Positions 28,731 through 38,202 of a stretch of DNA of 64,000 nucleotides are shown piece by piece. Under the pieces are notes generated by a model that worked only from the letters and a program-made list of their open reading frames with translations, ran no database searches and was not told where the DNA came from. This DNA comes from Pseudothermotoga elfii DSM 9442 = NBRC 107921 (GTDB taxonomy: Bacteria > Thermotogota > Thermotogae > Thermotogales > DSM-5069): NCBI RefSeq assembly GCF_000504085.1, contig NC_022792.1, positions 1,144,001-1,208,000 on the forward strand. The letters run 5' to 3'. Both the position numbers and the translations under genes were made by a program. Position 1 is the first letter of the stretch, and the number at the start of each line of letters is the position of its first letter.

Positions 28731-29858
28731 TCAATCCACCACAAAGAACTCCTTTTGAACCAAATAATTTGCGCCAACAATCACTCCCATATCTCCAAGC
28801 TCTGATTTTTTGAACGATATGCTTTGGAATATTTCTGCCGGTACTGTTTTTTCAAAAACAGGCATGATTTTTTCAATAATTTTGTCGTATTGATTAAAAC
28901 CAATCCCACCCGTGATAACCACAACTTCCGGATCAAGCAGGCAAATAGCATTTACCATAGCAAGAGCAAGATGTTCGCATGCTTCATTTAAGATGTTGTT
29001 TAAATCTTCTGAGCTTGCCGTTCTTCCAAAAAAGTCTTTTAAAGACATATTTTCTCCGATTTCTTTTAATTTTTTCTCAAGTGCATATCCAGAGAACCAT
29101 TTTTCTAAGTTGCCGAATGGAAAATCATTATATTTTTCACGCGACCAATCAGTAATCATGTATCCTATTTCCCCTGCCATGCCTCTTGAGCCGTTGCACA
29201 TGTGCCTATCTAATATGATCCCAGCACCGGTACCGGTACCAAGTGAAATAAGTAAAACATTTTTGTGTCCTCTGGCAGCTCCTTTCCACATTTCGCCAAG
29301 TGCGTTCAAATTTACATCATTTGCAACTAATGTAGGGAGATCGACCTCTTTTTGCACCATCGACTTTAATTCAATGTTTCTGAGATTAAATGCTGGCATA
29401 TAATATACGAATCCATTTTTCATATCAACTGTTCCAGGAACTCCAATGCCTATTCCAAGGATTTTTTCTCTTTCCTCAAGAAAAGGAGAAATATTTTTGC
29501 AAATTAAGTTGAGAAGATCGTCTTTTCTCGTAACGCCCTTTGAAGAAACCACTCTGGTTTCAATTACTCTGCTTTCCAGATCTGTAAGGGCAACTCTTAA
29601 CTTGGTTCCACCAACATCGATTGCAATTATGTAACGGTAGTCTGGTTTAAATTCAAGCAAAATAGGTCTCTTACCACCTTTCGAAGAACTTTTTCCCTTT
29701 TTCACCTCCCTTATCACTCCCAAACTGATGAGCCCTGATACAATCTCGGAAACAGCGGGTTTACTCAAACCAGTTTGAAGGGATAATTTCGATCTCGAGA
29801 TATGACCTGACCTTCTTAAAATTCTCAGAATCTCGCGTTCGGAGTTTTTCTGTATCAA
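28731..29858 (-). CDS. ROK-family transcriptional regulator
   Basis: 375 residues. A winged helix-turn-helix (about 8-65; ISRSKLSLQTGLSKPAVSEIVSGLISLG) leads into a ROK sugar-kinase-fold domain (IAIDVGGTKLRVALTDLE near 80, LGTGTGAGIILD near 205). The usual zinc motif CxCGxxGCxE is missing: the matching segment after GEIGYM reads FGNLEKWFSG without cysteines, and the GH of GEIGH is GY. So ligand binding differs from NagC/XylR types. The start is a TTG after AGGGGGC. First gene of the operon, 14 bp before the binding protein gene. Confidence 0.9.
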   Translation of the reverse strand: MIQKNSEREILRILRRSGHISRSKLSLQTGLSKPAVSEIVSGLISLGVIREVKKGKSSSKGGKRPILLEFKPDYRYIIAIDVGGTKLRVALTDLESRVIETRVVSSKGVTRKDDLLNLICKNISPFLEEREKILGIGIGVPGTVDMKNGFVYYMPAFNLRNIELKSMVQKEVDLPTLVANDVNLNALGEMWKGAARGHKNVLLISLGTGTGAGIILDRHMCNGSRGMAGEIGYMITDWSREKYNDFPFGNLEKWFSGYALEKKLKEIGENMSLKDFFGRTASSEDLNNILNEACEHLALAMVNAICLLDPEVVVITGGIGFNQYDKIIEKIMPVFEKTVPAEIFQSISFKKSELGDMGVIVGANYLVQKEFFVVD

Positions 29859-29877
29859 GAAATATGCCCCCTTGTAT

Positions 29878-29900
29878 GTTAGTTATCTTTCTTTACTAAC
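29878..29900 (-). promoter_or_regulatory. inverted repeat upstream of the ROK gene, probable operator
   Basis: GTTAGT (29878-29883) and ACTAAC (29895-29900) form a perfect 6-bp inverted repeat with an 11-bp gap, just before the ROK start codon. A minus-strand TTGACA lies near 29927. Location and form fit autoregulation by the ROK protein. Confidence 0.55.
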
Positions 29901-30189
29901 TGTAGACACAAACCGCGTGATCTGTCAAATTCAATAAAACCATACAATAATTGACAAAAAGCATTTATTAGAAATTTGCGTACATATTCTTTGTTTACCT
30001 TCAAAATTCTTGCATTTTCAACAAGATAACAATAAATTAGTTTCCAACAAAAGATCTTAATTAAATGTCTTGTTGATTTTGCCGTAAAAAAGCGGTTCAA
30101 ATATTATCCTTGCAAGAGCGTATGGCAGATAATTTTTTAAAAAGAAAGATTTTAATATGACGATCTAATTTCTTCACATTACGTAATTA

Positions 30190-30218
30190 TTGATTTTTTA
30201 AATATTGTATGTTATACT
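30190..30218 (+). promoter_or_regulatory. sigma-70 promoter of the liv operon
   Basis: TTGATT (30190-30195), 17 bp, TATACT (30213-30218); the livJ start is 38 nt further on. The rest of the 30-kb-region gap (29901-30189) is AT-rich and shows nothing else that I can support. Confidence 0.7.
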
Positions 30219-30255
30219 TTAGCCATGTTTAACTTTTCACAAGGGGGTGTTTGAG

Positions 30256-31494
30256 GTGAAAAAATTTTTCACTCTGGTTGTTATGTTTATATCCATTCTG
30301 ATTTTTGCCGAAGATGTCATCAAAATTGGGGCCATATTTCCTCTGACTGGACCAGCAGCAGCCACAGGAGTGAAAATAAAATACGCCATAGAAGTTGCTC
30401 AGGAAATAATCAATGGGGTTTATCCTGACGTCGATCTTGATCTTGCAAAATCTCAGGGACTCAGCAATTTGAATGGAGCAAAAATTCAGTTCATTTTTGC
30501 AGATCATCAAGCAAATCCGGAACTTGCTATGGCAGAAGCTGAAAGACTTATTCAAAATGAAAAAGTTGTTGCCTTAATTGGTTGTTACCACTCTTCAGCA
30601 ACAAAGCCGGCAAGTCAGATTGCAGAAAAATATGGAATACCATTTGTCGCTGGTTCTTCGAGTTCGGCAGCACTCACAGAAAGAGGTTTGAAGTGGTTTT
30701 TCAGAATAGCACCTCATGATGGAATGGAGACAGATTTCTTTTTCCTGTATCTTAATTATCTTAAGGAAAAATACGGCGCGAACCTGAGCAGAGTGGCAGT
30801 AGTGTACATCGATAATGAATATGGCGTCCATGCTTCTCTTATGGTCAAAGAAAAAATAAAGAAATACAGTGGATTCAATTTAGTAGCTGATATCAAATAT
30901 CCTGCTAATGTAACTAATGTTGATATTGAGGTTCAAAAAATCCGAGCAGCTAAACCAGATGTTATTATCCATGCTTCTTATATAGGGGATATGACAATGT
31001 TTGTGAAAAAATACAAGGAATTTAATGTGATGCCAAAAGTAGTTTTATCATTTTGCGGAGGATATCAGGACCCACAGTTCGTTATAAACCTTGGAAAAGA
31101 TGCCAATTTCTTCTCTGGAACAAATGCAACGACTTCAGCACTCTTTTCAAAAATGGCAATCCTTGCAAAAATAAACCAGCTTTACAAAGCAAAATCTGGT
31201 GTTGATATCGACGGACCAACATTGGAAGATTTCGCTTCTGCAATGGTTATAGCTGAAGCGATAAATATTGCAAAATCTACAGATCCGTCAAAAATACTCG
31301 AAATACTGCAAACTCAAACTTTTTCAGCACCGTATTTTGTCTCTGGAAAAATCAAATTCGGTCCCGATGGGCAGAATCTCTATTCTGCGTCGGTTATGAC
31401 TCAAATTCTTGATGGTATTTATGAAGCTGTCTGGCCAGAAGCTTTCCAGACAAAGGAGCCAGTTCCATACTTTCCTGAATGGAATAAGAGGTGA
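30256..31494 (+). CDS. livJ: branched-chain amino acid ABC transporter, substrate-binding protein
   Basis: 412 residues with a signal peptide (about 1-18) and the type-I periplasmic-binding fold of the Leu/Ile/Val family: IKIGAIFPLTGPAAATG near 24-40, VVALIGCYHSSATKPAS near 105-121, and VAVVYIDNEYG near 180. GTG at 30256 fits AGGGGG spacing better than the GTG 9 bp upstream. Transported ligand may be an amino acid or another small acid. First gene of a complete five-gene liv operon. Confidence 0.92.
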   Translation: MKKFFTLVVMFISILIFAEDVIKIGAIFPLTGPAAATGVKIKYAIEVAQEIINGVYPDVDLDLAKSQGLSNLNGAKIQFIFADHQANPELAMAEAERLIQNEKVVALIGCYHSSATKPASQIAEKYGIPFVAGSSSSAALTERGLKWFFRIAPHDGMETDFFFLYLNYLKEKYGANLSRVAVVYIDNEYGVHASLMVKEKIKKYSGFNLVADIKYPANVTNVDIEVQKIRAAKPDVIIHASYIGDMTMFVKKYKEFNVMPKVVLSFCGGYQDPQFVINLGKDANFFSGTNATTSALFSKMAILAKINQLYKAKSGVDIDGPTLEDFASAMVIAEAINIAKSTDPSKILEILQTQTFSAPYFVSGKIKFGPDGQNLYSASVMTQILDGIYEAVWPEAFQTKEPVPYFPEWNKR

Positions 31495-31522
31495 ACATCG
31501 GGGGCCTTCCCCGATGTTTTGT
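31494..31522 (+). terminator. hairpin between livJ and livH
   Basis: AACATCGGGG (31494-31503) and CCCCGATGTT (31509-31518) form a perfect 10-bp stem followed by TTTT-like sequence. It overlaps the livJ stop and precedes the livH ribosome-binding site by a few bases; probably partial termination. Confidence 0.75.
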
Positions 31523-31535
31523 AAGGAGGATGTCC

Positions 31536-32390
31536 ATGATTCTTCAGATTGCCCTAACAGGGATACTTGTAGGATGTGTATATTCGCTGGTTTCAGTTGG
31601 GCTTACACTTGTTTGGGGATTGATGGATATCATAAATTTTGCTCACGGCGATTTTATGATGATTTCTATGTACACAGTTTTCTGGCTTTACAGCTTGTTT
31701 AAATGGGATCCATTCATATCTCTTCCAATTGCAGTTATAGTTGCAGCTGCACTTGGATTAACCACGTATAAACTTATCATCAAACGTTTGGTAAATGCTC
31801 CAGGTCTTATGGCTTTGCTTGCCACTTTTGGGCTGAGTTTGTTTATAAGAAATTTTGCTCAATTTCTCTGGAGCCCGAATTACAGATTCATCGGTGAATC
31901 GATTCTTTCTGGAAAGCGGATCATTTTTGGCGACATAATTATTGGCTTTCCACAACTTTTTGCCGCTGTTGGAAGTATTTTAATAACCTTATTGATAGCA
32001 CTTTTTATAAAAAGAACCAGAATAGGGAAAGCTATACAGGCAACAGCACAGAACAGGGATATTGCCGAATTAATGGGGGTTGATACTGAGAAAATTTACA
32101 TGCTTACATTTGCAATTTCTGGTATTTGTGTTGGTGTGGCTGGTACACTTCTTTCGGGAATCTTTCCCGTTTATCCTGAATCTGGAGCAATGTATGGTTT
32201 ACTTGCTTTCGTTATAGTAGCACTTGGTGGTTTTGGAAACATATGGGGGGCATTTTATGCAGGTATACTCATTGGCCTTGCCGAAGCTTTGGGGGGATTT
32301 TATTTTGGGACTCAATTTAAATATGCAATAGCATTTCTGATATATCTTTTGGTTTTACAGTTCAGACCAAAAGGTTTATTTGGATGGTGA
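31536..32390 (+). CDS. livH: branched-chain amino acid ABC transporter permease LivH
   Basis: 284 residues, about eight membrane segments, with LivH patterns SLVSVGLTLVWGLMDIINFAHGDFMM near 20-45 and ALGGFGNIWGAFYAGILIGLAE near 235. Start ATG at 31536 has AAGGAGG 6-8 nt upstream. Confidence 0.94.
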   Translation: MILQIALTGILVGCVYSLVSVGLTLVWGLMDIINFAHGDFMMISMYTVFWLYSLFKWDPFISLPIAVIVAAALGLTTYKLIIKRLVNAPGLMALLATFGLSLFIRNFAQFLWSPNYRFIGESILSGKRIIFGDIIIGFPQLFAAVGSILITLLIALFIKRTRIGKAIQATAQNRDIAELMGVDTEKIYMLTFAISGICVGVAGTLLSGIFPVYPESGAMYGLLAFVIVALGGFGNIWGAFYAGILIGLAEALGGFYFGTQFKYAIAFLIYLLVLQFRPKGLFGW

Positions 32391-32396
32391 AATAAA

Positions 32397-33365
32397 ATGA
32401 AAAAACTTCCTTTGTATGTGATTCTAACAGCGTTTTTTCTTTTACCTCTGATCATTCCAGATGTAAATTTTCAACACATCATGATTATGTTGCTCTTATT
32501 TGCAGGTCTTGGTGAATCTTGGAACATAATTACTGGCTTTGCAGGTCAGACATCTTTTGGGCATGCCGCTTTTTTTGGAATAGGAGCTTACACCTCCACG
32601 GTTCTGTTTTACAAATTTGGAATTTCGCCATGGGTTGGCATGATTTCAGGTTCGATTATTGCAGCTGTGATTGCTTTTCTGGTGAGTTATCCATGTTTCA
32701 AATTGAAAGGCCATTACTTTGCCATAGCAACATTGGCAGTCGCGGAGATAATAAAACAGCTTTTTGTGAGCTGGGACTATGTTGAAGGTGCTACTGGCAT
32801 TTCAATCCCTGTTGTTGATAACAGTTTCTGGTTAATGCAATTTCACAACTCTAAAATTCCTTACATTTTAATTGTATATGCACTTTTTTGTCTCAGCCTC
32901 TTTGCTGCTATAACGATTGAAAAAAACAAAACGGGATACTATTTGAAAGCGATACGCGAAAGTCATGAGGCGGCAGAAGCTTTAGGGATCAATACTACCA
33001 GATACAAACTTTTTGCAATGATAACAAGTGCTGCTTTGACCTCACTCTTTGGTACTCTTTATGCACAATATATTTTGTATATTGATCCATTCATGGTTTT
33101 CAGCCTGGAGATTTCAATGAAAATAGTTCTTTTAACTGTGCTTGGAGGACTTGGAAATGTTTATGGACCTATAATAGGCGCTTCTATTCTTATCCCACTT
33201 TCAGAATACACACGAAATTACTTAGGGGGAACAGGCAAGGGGATAGATTTGATGATTTACGGCGCATTGATAATATTGATAGCATGTTTTGAACCCCAAG
33301 GTGTTATTGGTATTCTAACAAAGCGCAAAAAGCGGGGTGCCGTATATGGCAGAAGTTCTGCTTGA
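32397..33365 (+). CDS. livM: branched-chain amino acid ABC transporter permease LivM
   Basis: 322 residues, multi-spanning, with LivM patterns NIITGFAGQTSFGHAAFFGIGAY near 44-66 and VLGGLGNVYGPIIGA near 245. It follows livH by 6 bp and overlaps livG by 20 bp. Confidence 0.94.
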   Translation: MKKLPLYVILTAFFLLPLIIPDVNFQHIMIMLLLFAGLGESWNIITGFAGQTSFGHAAFFGIGAYTSTVLFYKFGISPWVGMISGSIIAAVIAFLVSYPCFKLKGHYFAIATLAVAEIIKQLFVSWDYVEGATGISIPVVDNSFWLMQFHNSKIPYILIVYALFCLSLFAAITIEKNKTGYYLKAIRESHEAAEALGINTTRYKLFAMITSAALTSLFGTLYAQYILYIDPFMVFSLEISMKIVLLTVLGGLGNVYGPIIGASILIPLSEYTRNYLGGTGKGIDLMIYGALIILIACFEPQGVIGILTKRKKRGAVYGRSSA

Positions 33366-34101
33366 AGTCAAAAATGTAACAATGAAATTTGGCAATCTTG
33401 TGGCGAACAACAATATTTCATTTGAAATAAAAGAAGGAGAGTTAGTCAGTCTAATAGGACCCAACGGCGCAGGTAAGACCACAATTTTTAACTGCATCAG
33501 TGGGTTTTATAAACCAACCTCTGGAAAAATATTTTTCAACCACACCGATATAACAAACAAAAAGCCGCACGAGATAGCCAGTATGGGATTGGTTCGAACT
33601 TTTCAGATTGTGAAACCTCTCAAAGATATGACAGTTATGGAAAATGTTATAACAGGTGCTTTCCTAAGAACTTCAAGCAGAAAGGAAGCCGAGGATATCG
33701 CAAATCGTGTTTTAAAATTGACCAATCTTTTGCCAAAAAAAGATATGTTAGCCGGAAGCCTCACAATAGCAGACAAGAAAAGACTGGAGATTGCGAAAGC
33801 CCTTGCGACCAGGCCGAAAATGTTAATGCTTGATGAAGTGATGGCGGGTTTGAACCAATCAGAAATAAAAGAAGCAATGGAGTTATGTGTGAATCTCAAC
33901 AAACAGGGTATAACACTTTTGATAGTAGAGCACGTTATGGAAGCTATCATGCCCATATCGCAGAGAGTAATAGTTTTGAGTGCGGGAGAAAAAATCGCCG
34001 AAGGCACACCAGAGGAGATTGTAAATAACGAAAAAGTAATAACTGCTTACTTGGGGGAGAGATATTATGCTAAGGTTAAGCAATCTAACAGCAGGTTATG
34101 A
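33346..34101 (+). CDS. livG: branched-chain amino acid ABC transporter ATPase LivG
   Basis: About 251 residues. Walker A GPNGAGKTT near 38-46, Walker B LMLDEVMAGLN near 160, H-loop VEH near 195. The signature LTIADKKRLEIAKAL is of the LivG kind, where the canonical LSGGQ is altered. Start taken at ATG 33346 inside livM; a GTG 9 bp earlier is possible. Confidence 0.94.
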   Translation: MAEVLLEVKNVTMKFGNLVANNNISFEIKEGELVSLIGPNGAGKTTIFNCISGFYKPTSGKIFFNHTDITNKKPHEIASMGLVRTFQIVKPLKDMTVMENVITGAFLRTSSRKEAEDIANRVLKLTNLLPKKDMLAGSLTIADKKRLEIAKALATRPKMLMLDEVMAGLNQSEIKEAMELCVNLNKQGITLLIVEHVMEAIMPISQRVIVLSAGEKIAEGTPEEIVNNEKVITAYLGERYYAKVKQSNSRL

Positions 34102-34774
34102 CACCGTGCCTGTTGTTTTCAATATTTCACTTGAAGTTGCTGAATCGGAATTAGTAGCAATCGTTGGATCGAATGGCGCTGGTAAATCAACCATTTTGAA
34201 AACAATATCAGGGTTGCTGAAACCCTTTTCTGGGGAAATAGAGTTTCTGGGTAAAAAGATCCACAAATTGACTCCCCACGAAATAGTAAAGCTTGGAATT
34301 GCTCATGTTCCGGAAGGCAGGCATATTTTCGCAAAAATGACTGTCAAAGATAATCTTTTAATGGGAGCGTATACTATCAAAGACGAAAAGAAAATACACA
34401 AACTTTTACAAGACATATATGATCTTTTTCCCAGGTTGAAAGAAAGAGAAAATCAAAAAAGTGAAACTCTCTCTGGTGGAGAACAGCAAATGCTTGCTAT
34501 AGCAAGGGCACTCATGGTTGATCCAAAGCTGCTTCTTGTTGATGAGATGTCCTTGGGATTAATGCCAGTCATGGTCGATAAAGTGCTCGAAACATTGAAG
34601 AAGATCAATGTAGAAAAAAAAGTAGCTATCTTACTCGTCGAACAAAAAGTGCAAGAGGCACTCGAGATAGCTGATAGGGGTTATGTAATACAAACAGGAA
34701 AAATTGTGGCGGCAGATAGCGCCACAGCTCTTCTAAATAGCGAACTTGTCAGGAAAGCTTATCTCGGTTTGTGA
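34067..34774 (+). CDS. livF: branched-chain amino acid ABC transporter ATPase LivF
   Basis: 235 residues. Walker A GSNGAGKST near 36-44, signature LSGGEQQMLAIARALM near 137, Walker B LLLVDEMSLGL near 158. It overlaps livG by 35 bp and follows GGGGAGAG. Its stop is only 2 bp from the stop of the convergent transaldolase gene. Confidence 0.94.
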   Translation: MLRLSNLTAGYDTVPVVFNISLEVAESELVAIVGSNGAGKSTILKTISGLLKPFSGEIEFLGKKIHKLTPHEIVKLGIAHVPEGRHIFAKMTVKDNLLMGAYTIKDEKKIHKLLQDIYDLFPRLKERENQKSETLSGGEQQMLAIARALMVDPKLLLVDEMSLGLMPVMVDKVLETLKKINVEKKVAILLVEQKVQEALEIADRGYVIQTGKIVAADSATALLNSELVRKAYLGL

Positions 34775-34776
34775 AA

Positions 34777-35430
34777 CTATTTTGTTCTATTCTGATAATC
34801 TTTCCAGTCTTTCATGAATCTATCTATTCCTATATCAGTTAACGGGTGATTAAACATTGATTGGAGCACCTTGAACGGTACAGTTACTATATCTGCTCCG
34901 ATTAAAGCAGCATGAACGATATGCATTGGATGGCGAACACTTGCAACTATTATTTCTGTGCGAAAATCATAATTCTCTATAATCTGCACGATCTCTTCTA
35001 TTAATTTCATACCATCAGAAGAAATATCGTCCAATCTGCCTACAAATGGGCTAACGTACCTTGCTCCTGCTTTCATTGCCAGAAGAGCCTGTGCAGAAGA
35101 GAATATAAGCGTCATATTTACCGCTATATTTTCTTCGCTCAGAACTTTTGTTGCTTTCAAACCATCTTTTGTCATGGGAATTTTTATAACCACGTGTTTA
35201 TCAATTTCTGCCAATTTTTTTGCTTCCTCAATCATTCCATTCCAGTTTAAAGCTGTTACTTCAGCTGAAACCGGCCCCTTGACGATTTCACAGATTTCTT
35301 TTATTCTTTTCTCGAAAGGCACATTTTCTTTTGCCACCAGTGTGGGATTTGTTGTCACTCCATCTATTACACCCCAATCTGCAGCTGTTTTTATCTCTTC
35401 CAGATTTGCAGTGTCAAGGAAAATCTTCAT
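34777..35430 (-). CDS. tal: transaldolase-like protein (small TalA/FSA-type)
   Basis: 217 residues, the size of the short transaldolase/fructose-6-phosphate-aldolase subfamily. N-terminal [11 protein letters not shown] with the [13 protein letters not shown] motif near 24-36, Schiff-base lysine in VVIKIPMT near 85, and [19 protein letters not shown] near 108. It would serve the non-oxidative pentose phosphate pathway; activity as FSA is an alternative. Ribosome-binding site GGAGGTG is present. Confidence 0.92.
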   Translation of the reverse strand: MKIFLDTANLEEIKTAADWGVIDGVTTNPTLVAKENVPFEKRIKEICEIVKGPVSAEVTALNWNGMIEEAKKLAEIDKHVVIKIPMTKDGLKATKVLSEENIAVNMTLIFSSAQALLAMKAGARYVSPFVGRLDDISSDGMKLIEEIVQIIENYDFRTEIIVASVRHPMHIVHAALIGADIVTVPFKVLQSMFNHPLTDIGIDRFMKDWKDYQNRTK

Positions 35431-35447
35431 ATTTTCACCTCCAAAAG

Positions 35448-35490
35448 TGGTAACAATTGATACAGTGAATCTTCTTTTAATATGTTACCA
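35448..35490 (+). promoter_or_regulatory. divergent promoter region with 8-bp inverted repeat
   Basis: TGGTAACA (35448-35455) and TGTTACCA (35483-35490) are perfect inverted copies 27 bp apart. Between and over them lies a + promoter candidate, TTGATA (35457-35462), 18 bp, TATGTT (35481-35486), for the DUF438 gene. The transaldolase ribosome-binding site is at the left edge. Confidence 0.45.
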
Positions 35491-35510
35491 TGCGATTGTG
35501 AGGTGATAAA

Positions 35511-36836
35511 ATGAGTGAATTCTTAAAAAATAGTGAATTTAAAAAGCAAAAAATAAAGGAATTCTTGAAAAAGATCCACGATGGAGAAGATGTGAAAATT
35601 ATAAAGAAAGAATTTAAAGATTTCCTGAGCGGTATTTCCCCACTTGAAATACCGGTGCTTGAACAGGAACTTTTGAAAGAAGGCATCACGGCAAAAGAAA
35701 TAGCAAAGATGTGCGATATTCACGTTGAGTTATTTAGAGATGCAGTTTCTGACTCTGTTAAAAATCTTGAAAATTTACCGGATGGGCATCCTTTGAAAAC
35801 ATTGATTCTGGAAAACAGAGAAATAGTGAAAGATGCGGAATTAGCAAGCCTTATATCAGCTTCAATTAAAGCAGGCAGCGATCTTAAAAAAGATTTGCTT
35901 GATAAACTGGTCCAAATACTGGAAGATCTTTCTTCAATAGGAAAAACACATTACAGTCGTGAAGAAATGTTAATCTTTCCGTACCTTGAAAGACGTGGGA
36001 TAACTGCTGTACCGACAGTTTTATGGACAAAACACGATGAAATAAGAGTTCAAATAAAATTATTGCTATATTTTCTAAGAAGTAATAACAATATAACTGA
36101 TGAATTCCTCAAGTCAGTTCATGAAAAAACATACAAACTTTCAAGTGCCATAATAGACATGGTTTTCCGTGAAAATAATATTCTGTATCCAACGATAAAT
36201 ATTTTATTAAATGAAGGCGAATGGTTAGCAATAAAAGAGCAAGAGCACGTTTTTGGATATTACAAAATTCAACCAGAAGATCAATGGCAAACCTTAGATA
36301 AGCCTTTGCAGCCATTTGAAACACAAGATGAAATAGACGATGAACAATTTAAAAAATTACCAGATGAGATAAAGATGGTTTTGCAGAACGCAAAACCTCG
36401 AGCCGAACAGCTGGCCATTCAAAGAGAGGGCGATATTAAGCTTGATATAGGTTATCTTTCTATCGAAGAACTCAACACCATACTCAACAACCTTCCGTTT
36501 GATATAACTTTTATAGACAAAAGTGACAGAGTTAGATTTTTTTCCTCAAACCACAGAATTTTTCCAAGAACTCCATCTATCATAGGTAGGTTTGTTCAAC
36601 ATTGCCATCCACCAAAAAGTGTCCCTATAGTAAACAAAATTCTCAAAGCGTTCAAAAACGGTGAAAAAAATTTTGCAGAATTCTGGATACAAATGAATGG
36701 TAGATTTGTTTACATAAGATATATTCCTGTGTATGACAGCAAAGGAGATTATTCAGGCACCATCGAATTAGTGCAGGATATAACCGATATAAAAAAATTG
36801 GAAGGCGAAAAGAGATTGCTTGATTGGAAAGATTAA
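35511..36836 (+). CDS. DUF438, hemerythrin-like and PAS domain protein
   Basis: 441 residues. The N-terminus (about 10-75) is DUF438. A four-helix hemerythrin-like domain follows (about 85-240) with HVELF, HPL, KTHYSREEMLIFPYLE and TKHDEIR providing His/Glu iron ligands. The C-terminal third (about 320-435) is a PAS sensor domain (FDITFIDKSDRVRFFSSNHRIFPR, ending FVYIRYIPVYDSKGDYSGTIELVQDITDIK). No kinase or DNA-binding part. In anaerobes such proteins are thought to sense oxygen, NO or redox state, or repair iron centres. GTGAGGTG precedes the ATG. Confidence 0.88.
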   Translation: MSEFLKNSEFKKQKIKEFLKKIHDGEDVKIIKKEFKDFLSGISPLEIPVLEQELLKEGITAKEIAKMCDIHVELFRDAVSDSVKNLENLPDGHPLKTLILENREIVKDAELASLISASIKAGSDLKKDLLDKLVQILEDLSSIGKTHYSREEMLIFPYLERRGITAVPTVLWTKHDEIRVQIKLLLYFLRSNNNITDEFLKSVHEKTYKLSSAIIDMVFRENNILYPTINILLNEGEWLAIKEQEHVFGYYKIQPEDQWQTLDKPLQPFETQDEIDDEQFKKLPDEIKMVLQNAKPRAEQLAIQREGDIKLDIGYLSIEELNTILNNLPFDITFIDKSDRVRFFSSNHRIFPRTPSIIGRFVQHCHPPKSVPIVNKILKAFKNGEKNFAEFWIQMNGRFVYIRYIPVYDSKGDYSGTIELVQDITDIKKLEGEKRLLDWKD

Positions 36837-36837
36837 A

Positions 36838-38202
36838 TCACCTAACTCGATACTCTTTCCACTTGCCTTTTGAGAAAACAATTGCGGCATATGCTAATTC
36901 GGCAATTTCTGCAATTATGAAAGAAAACCAGACGTATAGGCTTGGTAGTTTGAACAGCAGAGTAACGATTGCAACGTAAGGTAGCTGTGCAAACCATCTG
37001 CCGATGATGCTCGATAACATTGCTGGCAACGTATATCCAGCGCCGAAGAAACTACTCATTAGTGCGACTGCAAAAGCAGCGATAAGAATAGACCAGGAAC
37101 CAATTCTCACAGCACTGACTCCTTCGGCAATTACTTCTGGTTCATGAACAAAAAAATTCATAATTGTCTCGGGGAAAATGTTTGCCAGAACAACAAATCC
37201 AAGAACAAACAGAGAACTATAGATAGCTGCAAGTAACACAGTCTTTTCGGCTCTTTCAATTTTATTGGCGCCAAGATTTTGTCCGATGATTGTGCTTGCA
37301 CCCATTGAAAAACCCATCAAAGGTATGAATGCAAGCCCCATAAGTCTGCTAACAACGCCTACTACTGCTAATGTAGTCGAGCCGTAAGCTGCCAGAAATT
37401 TCATCAAAACGGCATTTGACAGACTCCTCATGAACACTTCGACGCCGCTTGGAAGCCCAATAGTCATAAGTTTTTTATCGATTTCTCTGTCAAGCCTGAA
37501 AAGCCCACGAATTGAAATCTTTATTTCTCCTCTTCCCTTCAGCAAAAGACCAAATCCCCATATAAATGCCACACATGTTGATATAACTGTCGCAACTGCT
37601 GCACCGCTTACACCAAGACCGAATCCTTTCATGTTGATACCAGGTATTTTTTCAAACATAAATACCGGATCAAGAATTATATTCAATACGGCACTTGCTC
37701 CCATTATAATCATAGGCAGTCTTGATTCGCCTGTGGTTCGCTGCGCTGTATACGTTGAATAAGTTGCAAAAAAGATTGGCATGAAAAAACTTCGCCAGTA
37801 TCCATATTCAAGGCCTGCTTGTATTACTTCCCTGTCTTTACTAAAAAAGCTCATCAATGGCTTGAGGAACAAAACCAAAAGAAGCGAAGCTATTAATGCA
37901 ACAAAAGCTTTAAAAACAATAGTTTGTTCTATAACCCTGTTTGTTCTCTCATAATCTTTTGCACCATAATTTTGCGAAATGAGAGATATTGAACTAACGC
38001 CTATTATTTCATTGAGAACTTCTATCAACCAGAATACCGTTGAAAAAACGGCTACTCCGGCAATTGCTTTGGCGGAAATTCTGCCTATCCAGAACATGTC
38101 GACAACGTCATACAATGCTTGCAACGCAAAACCGCCCATTGTGGGCAGTGCCATATAAAATAAATTCTTGGTCAGGTTACCTTGCGTCAAATCTCTACTC
38201 AA
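36838..38202 (-). CDS. MATE-family multidrug/sodium antiporter
   Basis: About 454 residues with twelve predicted membrane segments in two homologous halves. The family opens here with DLTQGNLTKNLFYMALPTMGGFALQALYDVVDMFWIGR. It exports organic cations using a Na+ or H+ gradient. AAAGGTG fits a TTG at 38202; a GTG at 38211 is the alternative. Convergent with the PAS gene, stops 1 bp apart. Confidence 0.93.
   Translation of the reverse strand: MSRDLTQGNLTKNLFYMALPTMGGFALQALYDVVDMFWIGRISAKAIAGVAVFSTVFWLIEVLNEIIGVSSISLISQNYGAKDYERTNRVIEQTIVFKAFVALIASLLLVLFLKPLMSFFSKDREVIQAGLEYGYWRSFFMPIFFATYSTYTAQRTTGESRLPMIIMGASAVLNIILDPVFMFEKIPGINMKGFGLGVSGAAVATVISTCVAFIWGFGLLLKGRGEIKISIRGLFRLDREIDKKLMTIGLPSGVEVFMRSLSNAVLMKFLAAYGSTTLAVVGVVSRLMGLAFIPLMGFSMGASTIIGQNLGANKIERAEKTVLLAAIYSSLFVLGFVVLANIFPETIMNFFVHEPEVIAEGVSAVRIGSWSILIAAFAVALMSSFFGAGYTLPAMLSSIIGRWFAQLPYVAIVTLLFKLPSLYVWFSFIIAEIAELAYAAIVFSKGKWKEYRVR

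Noticed and set aside
31409-31702. 97-codon + frame across the livJ-livH junction
   Set aside because: Shadow of livJ and livH in another frame; the hairpin and livH start lie inside it.
33603-34007. 134-codon minus-strand frame
   Set aside because: Antisense to livG, which has full ATPase motifs; no signals of its own.
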